This document shows positions 1-8,210 of a stretch of DNA of 64,000 bases, piece after piece. The notes below the pieces were generated by a model. It had not been told where the DNA came from and ran no database searches. It was given only the letters and a program-made list of their open reading frames with translations. A program made the translations under genes and the position numbers. Source of the stretch: MGBC114079 sp964531385 (lineage in GTDB: Bacteria > Bacillota > Clostridia > Lachnospirales > CAG-274); the NCBI GenBank assembly GCA_964531385.1, contig CAZHGC010000002.1, forward strand, positions 62,001-126,000. Reading direction: 5' to 3'. Within the stretch, counting starts at the first letter, position 1. Every line of letters starts with the position of its first letter.

Positions 1-1292
1 AACAACTTAGAGGAAAAGGTAAATTAACAGAAAAAGACGTTAAAGATGCGTTGCGTGAAGTTAAACTTGCCCTCCTTGAAGCAGATGTAAATTTTAAAAT
101 TGTAAAAGATTTTGTCAAAAAAGTCACCGAAAAAGCTGTTGGCGAAGAAGTTTTGGGCGGGTTAAACCCCGGCCAGCAAGTAATAAAAATAGTTAATGAT
201 GAACTTATCGAACTTATGGGAAGTAGCCAAAGCAAGCTAACTTTTTCCCCAAAATCTCCAACAGTTTATATGATGGTCGGTCTTCAAGGTGCCGGTAAAA
301 CAACAACAACAGGAAAGCTTGCAGGTCAGCTCAGAAAACAAGGCAAAAAACCTTTGCTCGTTGCTTGTGATGTTTACAGACCTGCCGCAATTAAACAGCT
401 TCAAGTTGTTGGAAGCACATATAATATTCCCGTCTTCTCAATGGGCAATATTAATCCTGTTGAAATTGCAAAAGAATCGTTAAATTATGCCGCTCAAAAC
501 GGCAATGATGTTATAATTATCGATACCGCCGGCCGTTTGCACATAAATGAAGAACTTATGGACGAACTTGCAAATATAAAACAAGAAGTTCACCCACAAG
601 AAATTTTGCTTGTAATTGATGCAATGACCGGTCAAGATGCGGTTAACGTTGCCGAAGTTTTCAACGAAAAACTCGGCGTTGACGGCGTTATAATTACAAA
701 ACTTGACGGCGATACAAGAGGCGGTTCGGCTCTTTCCGTTCGTGCCGTAACAGGAAAGCCAATTAAATTCGTTGGAATGGGCGAAAAACTTGAAGATTTG
801 GAACCGTTCCACCCCGATAGAATGGCTTCCCGTATCCTCGGAATGGGCGATGTTTTAAGCTTAATTGAAAAAGCACAACAAGTGTTTGACGAAAATCAGG
901 CAAAAGAACTTGAGAAAAAAATGCGTACGCTTGATTTCACATTCGAAGATTTCTTGGCTCAAATGCAGCAAGTTAAAAAAATGGGTCCAATCAAAGACTT
1001 AATTTCAATGGTCCCTGGGCTTAATCAAGCAAAACTTGCAGATGTTGAAGTTGATGAAAAATCAATCAGCCACGTTGAAGCAATTATTCAATCGATGACT
1101 GCTTATGAAAGAAAAAATCCCGATGTTTTGAACGGCTCAAGAAAAAAAAGAATTGCAAAAGGAAGTGGTCGCTCAATTCAAGAGGTTAATAAACTTTTAA
1201 AGCAGTTTGAAGAAATGAAAAAAATGATGAAAATGATGACTGATATGACTAAGGGCAAAAAAGGGAAATTTAAACTTCCTTTTTTCAGATAA
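1..1292 (+). CDS. ffh: Signal recognition particle protein Ffh, 5'-truncated by window edge
   Basis: SRP54-type GTPase that binds 4.5S RNA and signal sequences and delivers nascent membrane proteins to FtsY. The reading frame is open from position 3, so the window starts inside the N domain and roughly 15-20 residues are missing. The visible part shows the G-domain P-loop GLQGAGKTT about 90 residues in, then DTAGRLH and TKLDGD. The C-terminal M domain ends in a Met/Lys-rich stretch (MKKMMKMMTDM) that fits signal-peptide binding. The TTG at 51 is internal, not the start. The gene is followed after 32 bases by rpsP, the usual ffh-rpsP pairing of Firmicutes. Confidence 0.97.
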   Translation, partial: QLRGKGKLTEKDVKDALREVKLALLEADVNFKIVKDFVKKVTEKAVGEEVLGGLNPGQQVIKIVNDELIELMGSSQSKLTFSPKSPTVYMMVGLQGAGKTTTTGKLAGQLRKQGKKPLLVACDVYRPAAIKQLQVVGSTYNIPVFSMGNINPVEIAKESLNYAAQNGNDVIIIDTAGRLHINEELMDELANIKQEVHPQEILLVIDAMTGQDAVNVAEVFNEKLGVDGVIITKLDGDTRGGSALSVRAVTGKPIKFVGMGEKLEDLEPFHPDRMASRILGMGDVLSLIEKAQQVFDENQAKELEKKMRTLDFTFEDFLAQMQQVKKMGPIKDLISMVPGLNQAKLADVEVDEKSISHVEAIIQSMTAYERKNPDVLNGSRKKRIAKGSGRSIQEVNKLLKQFEEMKKMMKMMTDMTKGKKGKFKLPFFR

Positions 1293-1324
1293 ATTTTAAA
1301 TATTAATTTTTGGAGGTAAAAAAA

Positions 1325-1570
1325 ATGGCTGTAAAAATTAGATTAAAAAGGTTGGGTGCTAAAAAAGCTCCTTTCTATAGAATTGTTGTTGCTGATGCAA
1401 GAACTCCAAGAGGCGGCAAATCTATCGATGAAATCGGTTACTATGACCCAACTAAAGAACCTGTTGTTCTTAAAGTTGATAGCGAAAGTGCTAAAAAATG
1501 GATTGGTAACGGAGCTCAACCTACAGATACAGTTAGAGCTTTGTTGAAAAAAGCAGGCGTAATTGAATAA
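1325..1570 (+). CDS. rpsP: 30S ribosomal protein S16
   Basis: Small-subunit ribosomal protein of 81 residues, the normal family size. The protein opens MAVKIRLKRLGAKKAPFYRI and contains VADARTPRGGKSIDEIGYYDP, both typical of S16. The ATG at 1325 is chosen because GGAGG lies at 1312-1316, nine bases upstream; an in-frame upstream extension to 1310 would start on the ribosome binding site itself. It sits between ffh and a KH-domain gene and is probably cotranscribed with both. Confidence 0.98.
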   Translation: MAVKIRLKRLGAKKAPFYRIVVADARTPRGGKSIDEIGYYDPTKEPVVLKVDSESAKKWIGNGAQPTDTVRALLKKAGVIE

Positions 1571-1597
1571 TCGTTCCTTTACAGGAGGGTTGTCACT

Positions 1598-1831
1598 ATG
1601 AAAGATTTATTGGAAATTCTCGCAAAAAATCTTGTTGATTGTCCGGAACAAGTTTCTGTTTCTGAAAGAGTTGATGACGACGGCACTGTTGTTCTCGAAC
1701 TTTCCGTTGCCGAACAAGATATGGGCAAAGTTATAGGAAAACAAGGAAGAATTGCAAAAGCTATTCGCACAGTTGTTAAGGCGGCTGCTATCCACGAAGA
1801 TAAAAAAGTTGCTGTTAAAATAATGCAATAG
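1598..1831 (+). CDS. khpA: KH-domain RNA-binding protein (KhpA/YlqC family)
   Basis: Small (77 aa) single KH-domain protein. The GxxG loop is visible as GKVIGKQGRIAKAIR at about residues 43-57, which is the nucleic-acid grip of KH domains. KhpA proteins in Gram-positive bacteria bind many RNAs, often with KhpB/Jag, and affect cell division and cell length; that role is inferred from the family. AGGAGGG precedes the ATG. In many Firmicutes the order is ffh-rpsP-khpA-rimM-trmD; here a strong terminator follows khpA and rimM and trmD are absent. Confidence 0.9.
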   Translation: MKDLLEILAKNLVDCPEQVSVSERVDDDGTVVLELSVAEQDMGKVIGKQGRIAKAIRTVVKAAAIHEDKKVAVKIMQ

Positions 1832-1836
1832 TTTTA

Positions 1837-1877
1837 GAAAGAGACATAAAATGAAATCATTTTGTGTCTCTTTTTTT
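1837..1877 (+). terminator. Rho-independent terminator after khpA
   Basis: Long inverted repeat, left arm AAAGAGACATAAAATGA and right arm TCATTTTGTGTCTCTTT, with a very short loop and a following run of T. It closes the ffh-rpsP-khpA unit. Confidence 0.9.
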
Positions 1878-1914
1878 AATCCCCTCTTCTCCATAACTCC
1901 TTTTTTCTTTTTAA

Positions 1915-1975
1915 AACAAAAAAGCTGTTTCAAAGATTTTGTCAATCAATCTTTAAAACAGCTTTTTCATTTAAT
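1915..1975 (-). terminator. Rho-independent terminator of the DUF1858 gene
   Basis: Inverted repeat with outer arms AAAAAGCTGTTT / AAACAGCTTTTT and inner arms AAAGAT / ATCTTT. Read on the minus strand it ends in a T-run. The outer arms closely resemble those of the dnaJ terminator at 11316-11373. Confidence 0.8.
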
Positions 1976-1998
1976 CTCTCGAATAAATTATTTCGCTT

Positions 1999-2208
1999 TT
2001 ATTCGCCTTTTTTCTCAAGATATTCGTTTATTTCTTTAACAAGAGCATCTGCGTCAAGCCCATGAACAAAGCTTGCTTCTTCCAAAGTTTCGCCCTGAGC
2101 CGAAGGACAACCAATGCAGTGCATTCCCGCACTCATCAAAATTGCAATAATTCCTCTGTCAATTGTAACCAAATCAGCAATTATCATATCTTTCGTAACT
2201 TTTGCCAT
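1999..2208 (-). CDS. DUF1858 domain-containing protein
   Basis: Protein of 69 residues with the DUF1858 pattern: a helix reading KVTKDMIIADLV, then a Cys pair CIGC at residues 31-34 in GMHCIGCPSAQGETLEEA, and a helical C-terminus. Family members are small, often next to redox or Fe-S genes, and the Cys pair suggests a redox or metal role; the exact function is unknown. The ATG at 2208 is preferred over the upstream in-frame start at 2241 because AGGAGA lies just upstream and conservation begins at MAKVTKDM. Confidence 0.85.
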   Translation of the reverse strand: MAKVTKDMIIADLVTIDRGIIAILMSAGMHCIGCPSAQGETLEEASFVHGLDADALVKEINEYLEKKGE

Positions 2209-2363
2209 AATAATTCTCCTTTTCAAAAATACTCGTATCAATGCTCTTTATAAGCATCTCTTTCCGTTAGTTTCCCTAACTGATAATAAATATATACTTT
2301 TAAAATCAGTATGTCAATAATTTTTTAGCCTAATTTCACATATTTCAAATTTAATTTCCAACA

Positions 2364-3026
2364 TCATTTATCATCAATCCACGTTATCTCCGGATAATAT
2401 TTAAAAATAACTTTTCCAAGTATTTTATCTTTCTTAACATAAGTATTTTTCCAATAACGTGAATCTTTCGAATTGTTTCTGTTGTCGCCAAGCATAAAAT
2501 AACAGCCTTCTGGAACTTCAAAAACTCTTTCGCCCGCTTCACAAAACATTTCTTCTTTTATAAAATAATCGTCAATAGGCGTTTCGCTGTCGTTTATATA
2601 AACTTTTCCGTCACGAATTGTAACTTTTTCCCCCGGAAGACCAATCACTCTTTTAACAAAAAGAACATCTTCATCATCGGGATATTTGAACACAACTATA
2701 TCAAAACGCTCTGGGTCGTCAAAAAGATATGAAAGACGAAAAGCTATAAGTCTATCACCAACCATAATTGTGTTTTGCATAGATTCCGTTGGAACAACCG
2801 CATTAACTATTATAAATTGAGTTATTAAAATTGCAAGAATAACCGCACCTATTATTGTCGTTGCCCAACTTATTATTTCGTGAATTATAACCGACTTTTT
2901 GTCTTTTTTTCCGCCTTTATCATAATCCTCTTCGTCAATTTGTTCAGGCGAAGTATCATAAACATTTGTCAAATTGTCTTCGTCTGTCGAATTTGCTGCA
3001 AAGTTTTCTTTTTCGTTATCTGCCAT
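2364..3026 (-). CDS. lepB: Signal peptidase I
   Basis: Membrane-bound serine protease that removes signal peptides from Sec substrates. It has 220 residues. An acidic cytoplasmic N-terminus of about 45 residues is followed by one membrane segment (about 53-75), then the catalytic serine in VPTESM (Ser82), the general-base lysine in FVKRVIG (Lys125), and the signature GDNRNNSKDSR (about 180-190). A single transmembrane anchor is the Gram-positive arrangement; the charged N-terminal extension is longer than usual. A ribosome binding site GGAGGG lies just upstream of the ATG. The gene is transcribed divergently from lepA. Confidence 0.96.
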   Translation of the reverse strand: MADNEKENFAANSTDEDNLTNVYDTSPEQIDEEDYDKGGKKDKKSVIIHEIISWATTIIGAVILAILITQFIIVNAVVPTESMQNTIMVGDRLIAFRLSYLFDDPERFDIVVFKYPDDEDVLFVKRVIGLPGEKVTIRDGKVYINDSETPIDDYFIKEEMFCEAGERVFEVPEGCYFMLGDNRNNSKDSRYWKNTYVKKDKILGKVIFKYYPEITWIDDK

Positions 3027-3149
3027 TATAACAACCCTCCGCTTATTTCATTTAATTTTTTCAGCAAACAAAGGTAATTAAACCCAAAACCGCAAAATTG
3101 CAGTTTGCAATATTACCTTAAAATAAAAAAACTCCATTCCATAAAATAA

Positions 3150-3158
3150 AGTATACCA
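3150..3158 (-). promoter_or_regulatory. Extended -10 promoter for lepB
   Basis: On the minus strand the sequence reads TGGTATACT, an extended -10 (TGn plus TATACT), with no good -35. It lies about 125 bases upstream of the lepB start. The leader between them contains an inverted repeat AAGGTAAT ... ATTACCTT (about 3071-3120). Confidence 0.6.
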
Positions 3159-3269
3159 TATTTATAAGTAAATTAATACACATTTTTCAAAAAAACTTTA
3201 AATTTTTTATGAACGGTTGATGAATTTTAAATTTTAATAAAAAATTTTATACAAACTTTTCCGATAATA

Positions 3270-3278
3270 TGGTATACT
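3270..3278 (+). promoter_or_regulatory. Extended -10 promoter for lepA
   Basis: TGGTATACT at 3270-3278 is an extended -10 element identical to the one on the opposite strand for lepB, about 43 bases before the lepA ATG. The -35 region is weak. Confidence 0.6.
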
Positions 3279-3320
3279 TAAATTTAGCGTAAATCTAAGT
3301 TTTAAAATAGGAGGTTTGTT

Positions 3321-5135
3321 ATGTCTTCGGAAAGACAATCCAAAATAAGAAATTTTAGCATAATTGCACATATAGACCATGGAAAATCAACTCTTGCAGA
3401 CAGACTGATTCAAAAATCGGGGCTTCTGACCGAAAGAGAAATGCAAGAACAAATTCTTGACAATATGGACCTTGAAAGAGAAAGAGGAATAACAATTAAA
3501 GCACAGGCTGTCAGATTGATTTATAAAGCAGATGACGGAATTGAATACACCCTAAACCTTATCGACACACCCGGCCACGTCGACTTCAATTATGAAGTTT
3601 CAAGAAGTCTTGCGGCTTGTGACGGTGCTGTTTTGGTTGTTGATGCTGCCCAAGGCGTTGAAGCACAAACTCTTGCAAATGTCTATCTCGCTCTCGATAA
3701 CGACCTTGAAGTTTTGCCCGTTATCAATAAAATCGATTTGCCAAGTGCTGACCCCGAACGAGTTAAACACGAAATTGAAGATATTATAGGGCTTGATGCC
3801 GAACAAGCCCCCCTAATTTCTGCAAAAGCCGACTTAAACATAAAAGAAGTTTTCGAAAAAATAATTTCAGAAATCCCCTCTCCAACAGGTGATGAATCCG
3901 CACCGCTCAAAGCTTTAATTTTTGACAGCTTCTATGACGCATACAAAGGTGTCATCGTGTTTATGCGAGTTTTCGACGGAAATATTAAAAAAGGCACAAA
4001 AGTAAAATTTATGGCAACAGGTAAAGAATTTGAAACCGTTGAAGTTGGTGTTTTCGGCCCCGGAAGATTTATTCCAACCGATGAACTTAAAGCCGGTGAC
4101 GTTGGATATTTAACGGCAAGTATAAAAAATGTTTCCGATACACGAATTGGTGACACAATTACAGAAGTTTCACGACCAACGCCGGAAGCTTTGCCCGGCT
4201 ATAAAAAAGTTAATCCAATGGTCTATTGCGGAATTTTCCCCGCCGACGGCTCAAAATATCAAGACCTTCGAGATGCTCTCGAAAAACTTCAGCTTAACGA
4301 TGCTTCCTTGCAATTTGAAGCCGAAACTTCGGTTGCTCTCGGCTTTGGCTTCCGCTGTGGTTTTCTCGGGCTTTTGCATCTTGAAATCATACAGGAGCGA
4401 CTCGAAAGAGAATATAACCTTGACCTTGTAACAACCGCTCCAAGCGTTATTTATAAAATTTATTTAACAAACGGCGAAGAAATTGAACTTTCAAACCCAA
4501 GCGATATGCCCGATGTTACAACAATTGTAAAAATGGAAGAACCAATCGTTAAGGCAGAAATCATTTTGCCAAGTGATTACATCGGAACTGTTATGGAGCT
4601 TTGCCAACAGCGAAGAGGCGAATATGTCGGAATGGAATATATCGAAGAAACAAGAGCCGTTGTAACATATAAATTACCACTCAACGAAATTATATACGAT
4701 TTCTTTGATGTTTTAAAATCTCGAACAAGAGGTTATGCGTCTTTTGATTATGAATTAATCGGCTATCAAGAATCAAAACTTGTTAAACTCGATATGATGG
4801 TAAACAGAGAAGTTGTTGATGCTCTTTCGTTTATTGTCCATGAATCTTCAGCAGTTGAAAGAGGCAGAAAAATTGCAGAAAAACTAAAAAAAGAAATTCC
4901 AAGACACCTTTTCGAAATTCCAATTCAGGCAGCAATTGGAAATAAAATAATTGCAAGGGAAACTGTCAGTGCAATGAGAAAAGACGTTCTTGCAAAATGT
5001 TACGGCGGAGACATTACAAGAAAACGAAAACTTCTTGAAAAACAAAAAGAAGGAAAGAAGAGAATGCGTCAAATTGGAAACGTTGAAGTTCCACAAGCAG
5101 CATTTATGAGCGTTTTAAAACTTGATGAGGAATAA
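3321..5135 (+). CDS. lepA: Elongation factor 4 (LepA), ribosomal GTPase
   Basis: Translational GTPase of 604 residues, the family's standard length. G-domain motifs are visible in order: AHIDHGKST near residue 16, DTPGHVDF near 80, and NKIDLP near 136. EF-G-like domains follow (GFRCGFLGLLHLEI), then the LepA-specific C-terminus ending in RKRKLLEKQKEGKKRMRQIG and VEVPQAAFMSVLKL. LepA acts on stalled or back-translocated ribosomes and in 30S biogenesis. GGAGG lies at 3311-3315. The gene ends one base before the hemW ATG, so the two are translationally coupled, the common Firmicutes arrangement. Confidence 0.98.
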   Translation: MSSERQSKIRNFSIIAHIDHGKSTLADRLIQKSGLLTEREMQEQILDNMDLERERGITIKAQAVRLIYKADDGIEYTLNLIDTPGHVDFNYEVSRSLAACDGAVLVVDAAQGVEAQTLANVYLALDNDLEVLPVINKIDLPSADPERVKHEIEDIIGLDAEQAPLISAKADLNIKEVFEKIISEIPSPTGDESAPLKALIFDSFYDAYKGVIVFMRVFDGNIKKGTKVKFMATGKEFETVEVGVFGPGRFIPTDELKAGDVGYLTASIKNVSDTRIGDTITEVSRPTPEALPGYKKVNPMVYCGIFPADGSKYQDLRDALEKLQLNDASLQFEAETSVALGFGFRCGFLGLLHLEIIQERLEREYNLDLVTTAPSVIYKIYLTNGEEIELSNPSDMPDVTTIVKMEEPIVKAEIILPSDYIGTVMELCQQRRGEYVGMEYIEETRAVVTYKLPLNEIIYDFFDVLKSRTRGYASFDYELIGYQESKLVKLDMMVNREVVDALSFIVHESSAVERGRKIAEKLKKEIPRHLFEIPIQAAIGNKIIARETVSAMRKDVLAKCYGGDITRKRKLLEKQKEGKKRMRQIGNVEVPQAAFMSVLKLDEE

Positions 5136-5136
5136 A

Positions 5137-6252
5137 ATGAAAAACCTTGAAGTTTATGTTCACATACCTTTTTGTATAAAAAAATGCCTATATTGTGATT
5201 TTTCGTCTTTTTCCGGAAAAGAAGAATTTTTTTCGGCATATAAAAATGCACTTGTAAACGAAATTTCAAAATTCGATAATTCAGAAAATTATGTCGTTGA
5301 CACAATTTTTTTCGGCGGAGGAACACCCTCTGTTTTTCCGCCAAAATTTCTTTTTGAAATTGCTGAAACAATCTATAAAAAATTCAAAGTTTCCGAAAAA
5401 GTTGAATTCAGCGTTGAAGCAAACCCCGGAACGGTTAGCCCTGAAGTTCTCAAAAATTTCCGCAGTTTCGGTGCAAACCGAATAAGCCTTGGTGCCCAAT
5501 CTTTCAATGACAAAATTTTAAAAACTCTTGGAAGAATTCATACATCAAAAGAATTTTTCAAAAGCTATGAAAACGTTGTTTCGGCAGGCTTTAACAACAT
5601 CAATATAGACCTTATATTTGCTCTTCCAAATCAAACCGTTTCAGATTTTGAAAAAACGCTTAAAACGGCAGTTTCTCTAAATCCTTCGCATATTTCCGCA
5701 TACAGCTTGATTATTGAAGAGGGAACACCTTTTTTCAATTTGCTCAAAAACGGAAAAATTTCCCAAACAGATGACGAAACCGACAGACAAATGTATTATC
5801 TCGCAAAAGATTTTTTGTCGGATAACGGCTATCCGCAATATGAAATTTCAAATTTTGCAAAACCAAACAAAGAATGTCGGCATAATATCGGCTATTGGAA
5901 AAGAGCCGAATATATAGGCTTTGGGCTTTCCGCCCACTCTTTCATAAATAACGTCCGATTTTTCAACACAAATGATTTTTCAAAATATATCTCAAATACA
6001 ACTTTTGAGGGTCAGGAAATCATTTCAAAAAAAGACGCTATGGCAGAATTTATGTTCCTTGGGCTTAGAATGACAAAAGGAATTTCCTTTGCCGATTTTG
6101 AAAAAATTTTCAACATTTCAATTTTTGACGTTTTTTCGCCCCAAATAAAAAAATTTTTGGAACAAGAGCTTTTGAAAAAAACAACCAACGGAATTTGCCT
6201 AACCGAAAAAGGAATTGACCTTTCAAATTATGTTTTTTCCGAATTTTTATAA
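5137..6252 (+). CDS. hemW: Radical SAM heme chaperone HemW (HemN-like)
   Basis: Radical SAM protein of 371 residues. The CxxxCxxC cluster motif is CIKKCLYC at residues 13-20, followed by GGGTPS near 66 and the GANRISLGAQSF segment typical of HemW/HemN. Members with a single conserved leading cysteine motif and this genomic place (between lepA and hrcA) are normally HemW heme chaperones rather than coproporphyrinogen dehydrogenase; no other heme genes are in the window, so this is inferred from family and context. The ATG at 5137 overlaps nothing and has GAGGA inside the end of lepA; the in-frame start at 5122 lies inside lepA. Confidence 0.9.
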   Translation: MKNLEVYVHIPFCIKKCLYCDFSSFSGKEEFFSAYKNALVNEISKFDNSENYVVDTIFFGGGTPSVFPPKFLFEIAETIYKKFKVSEKVEFSVEANPGTVSPEVLKNFRSFGANRISLGAQSFNDKILKTLGRIHTSKEFFKSYENVVSAGFNNINIDLIFALPNQTVSDFEKTLKTAVSLNPSHISAYSLIIEEGTPFFNLLKNGKISQTDDETDRQMYYLAKDFLSDNGYPQYEISNFAKPNKECRHNIGYWKRAEYIGFGLSAHSFINNVRFFNTNDFSKYISNTTFEGQEIISKKDAMAEFMFLGLRMTKGISFADFEKIFNISIFDVFSPQIKKFLEQELLKKTTNGICLTEKGIDLSNYVFSEFL

Positions 6253-6270
6253 AAAATTTTTAAATATCAC

Positions 6271-6299
6271 TTGACATATTGCTTAGATAGTGATATTTT
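6271..6299 (+). promoter_or_regulatory. Sigma-A promoter of the hrcA heat-shock operon
   Basis: TTGACA at 6271-6276, a 17-base spacer and TATTTT at 6294-6299, with TG at 6291-6292 as an extended -10. The CIRCE operator starts 12 bases downstream, so HrcA bound there would block initiation. Confidence 0.85.
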
Positions 6300-6310
6300 T
6301 ATTATAGATG

Positions 6311-6337
6311 TTAGCACTCAGGTTTGATGAGTGCTAA
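6311..6337 (+). promoter_or_regulatory. CIRCE operator (HrcA binding site)
   Basis: Perfect CIRCE inverted repeat: TTAGCACTC at 6311-6319, nine-base spacer, GAGTGCTAA at 6329-6337. It overlaps the start of the transcript upstream of hrcA, the standard site of HrcA repression of the dnaK operon. Confidence 0.98.
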
Positions 6338-6460
6338 TAAATAAATTATAACAATAAAACTTTTTCAGATAATATTTTTATAATAATTTAACTTTGGCAA
6401 ATTTGCCATATTTGTAAATAAATATAATATTACCCGAACAATGTTCTTGTGAAGGACGTG

Positions 6461-7516
6461 ATGGCAATGATTTTAAATGATAGAAAAATTAAAATACTTG
6501 AGGCAATTATAAATGACTATATTGCCACCGCCGAGCCGATTGGGTCACGTACCATTGCAAAAAAATATGACCTCGGCATAAGCAGTGCAACAATCAGAAA
6601 CGAAATGAGCGACCTCGAAGAGCTTGGTTTCATAATTCAACCGCACACCTCCTCCGGAAGAGTTCCTTCCGACAGAGGTTACAGGCTCTATGTTGACAGG
6701 CTTATGAGATTTCGAAAATTAACAAAACAAGAAAGTGATTTTTTAAAAAGCACAGTTGCCGAAAATATAAATCACATTGAATATCTTATGCAACAAACAG
6801 CAAAGGCCATTACTTTAATGACAAAATACACAACTGTTGTCAGCGAGCCAAAATCAAAAGAAATAAAAATTAAACACGTTCAGGTTATCCCGTTTGATGA
6901 CGTTTCCGTAATAACTGTTGTTGTAACCGATAATAAAATTGTTAAAAACAACGTTGTCAGAGTTGATTTCGCTCCCGACCCCGATGTTCTAAATCAAATT
7001 TCAAATCTTGTAAACGACACTTTGAAAAACAATTCGCTTGAAAAAATCCGCTCAAAAGAAGCCTATGCAGATTTTTTAAATTCAACATACGGAAAACTTA
7101 TCGATGATGTTTTTGTTTCGGTTTTAAAAACTGCCGATGAAGAACAAAATATGCAAGTTTATACAAGCGGAGTTAACAACATTTTGGATTTTCCCGAATT
7201 CAGCGACATTGAAAAAGCAAAATCTGTTTTCAAAGCTCTTGAAGAAAAAGATATGCTTATGAACATTCTTGAGGGAGATAAAAACGAACCTTCAAAAACA
7301 GGAGATATAAAAATCCTAATCGGAAACGAAAACTCGCTTGAACAGCTTAAAGATTGTAGCATTATAAAAACAGAATATAAATATGGCGAAAATTCCTATG
7401 GAAGCATTGGAATAATCGGCCCAACAAGAATGAATTATGCTCAGGTTATCCCTGTTCTAAACAGCATTGTTAAAAGCATAAATGACGTTATTAAAGCCTT
7501 TTCCAACGATGGATAG
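6461..7516 (+). CDS. hrcA: Heat-inducible transcription repressor HrcA
   Basis: Repressor of the CIRCE regulon; its folding depends on chaperones, which makes it the feedback sensor of chaperone load in Firmicutes. About 351 residues. The N-terminal winged helix reads LNDRKIKILEAIINDYIATAEPIGSRTIA-type sequence, with SSATIRNEMSDLEELG as the recognition region and SSGRVPSDRGYR after it. The start is uncertain: AAGGA at 6452-6456 serves ATG 6461 (spacing 4) or ATG 6467 (spacing 10); a GTG at 6449 is also in frame but has no site. The gene is first in hrcA-grpE-dnaK-dnaJ, and its own operator lies upstream. Confidence 0.95.
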   Translation: MAMILNDRKIKILEAIINDYIATAEPIGSRTIAKKYDLGISSATIRNEMSDLEELGFIIQPHTSSGRVPSDRGYRLYVDRLMRFRKLTKQESDFLKSTVAENINHIEYLMQQTAKAITLMTKYTTVVSEPKSKEIKIKHVQVIPFDDVSVITVVVTDNKIVKNNVVRVDFAPDPDVLNQISNLVNDTLKNNSLEKIRSKEAYADFLNSTYGKLIDDVFVSVLKTADEEQNMQVYTSGVNNILDFPEFSDIEKAKSVFKALEEKDMLMNILEGDKNEPSKTGDIKILIGNENSLEQLKDCSIIKTEYKYGENSYGSIGIIGPTRMNYAQVIPVLNSIVKSINDVIKAFSNDG

Positions 7517-7556
7517 CAAGCTTGGTTTTTGGAAATTTGAAAGGAGAAAATAAATT

Positions 7557-8138
7557 TTGAAAAACAAAGAAAAAGATACAAAAAAAGACATTGACGAAAT
7601 TATCGAAGAAGATACAGCAAAAACTTGCGAAGAACCTTGCGAAAACAGTTCTGATGAAAAAAACGAAGAAGTTTCGGAAGAAAGCGAAAACGATGAACTG
7701 ACAGCCCTTGAAAAAAAAGCTGCCGATTATCTCGACCGCTATCAAAGAACACTTGCCGAGTTTGATAACTTCAGAAAACGCACAATGAAAGAAAAAGCAA
7801 GTATGTATGATGACGGTGTAAGAGATTCTGTTCTAAAACTTATCCCCGTTATCGACAATTTTGAAAGAGCCGTTTCTTCCGCAAGCGACTCCGATAAAGA
7901 AAGCGGATTATATAAAGGAATTGAAATGGTTTTAAAACAATTCACAGAAATTCTTGCATCTCTCGGTGTTTCCGAAATTGAAGCCGAGGGAAAAGAGTTC
8001 GACCCAAATCTTCATAATGCGGTTATGCACATTGAAGATGAAAACTTTGGCGAAAACCAAATTGTGGCTGTTTTGCAAAAAGGCTACATCTGCAAAGATA
8101 AAGTAATTCGTCCAAGTATGGTTCAAGTTGCAAATTAA
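7557..8138 (+). CDS. grpE: Nucleotide exchange factor GrpE
   Basis: DnaK cochaperone that speeds ADP release. It has 193 residues. The first 55 or so are highly acidic and Lys/Glu-rich (low complexity), followed by the coiled coil with YLDRYQRTLAEFDNFRKRTMKE, and the beta domain with PVIDNFERA, FDPNLHNAVMH and LQKGYICKDKVIRPSMV, all family signatures. It starts with TTG: AGGAGA at 7542-7547 is well placed and no nearby ATG is in frame. It is second in the heat-shock operon. Confidence 0.97.
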   Translation: MKNKEKDTKKDIDEIIEEDTAKTCEEPCENSSDEKNEEVSEESENDELTALEKKAADYLDRYQRTLAEFDNFRKRTMKEKASMYDDGVRDSVLKLIPVIDNFERAVSSASDSDKESGLYKGIEMVLKQFTEILASLGVSEIEAEGKEFDPNLHNAVMHIEDENFGENQIVAVLQKGYICKDKVIRPSMVQVAN

Positions 8139-8210
8139 TAAAAATGTTTATTATCTAATTTTTTGATTAAAATTTTAATATATTTATTATTTTATTTGGG
8201 AGGAATAATA

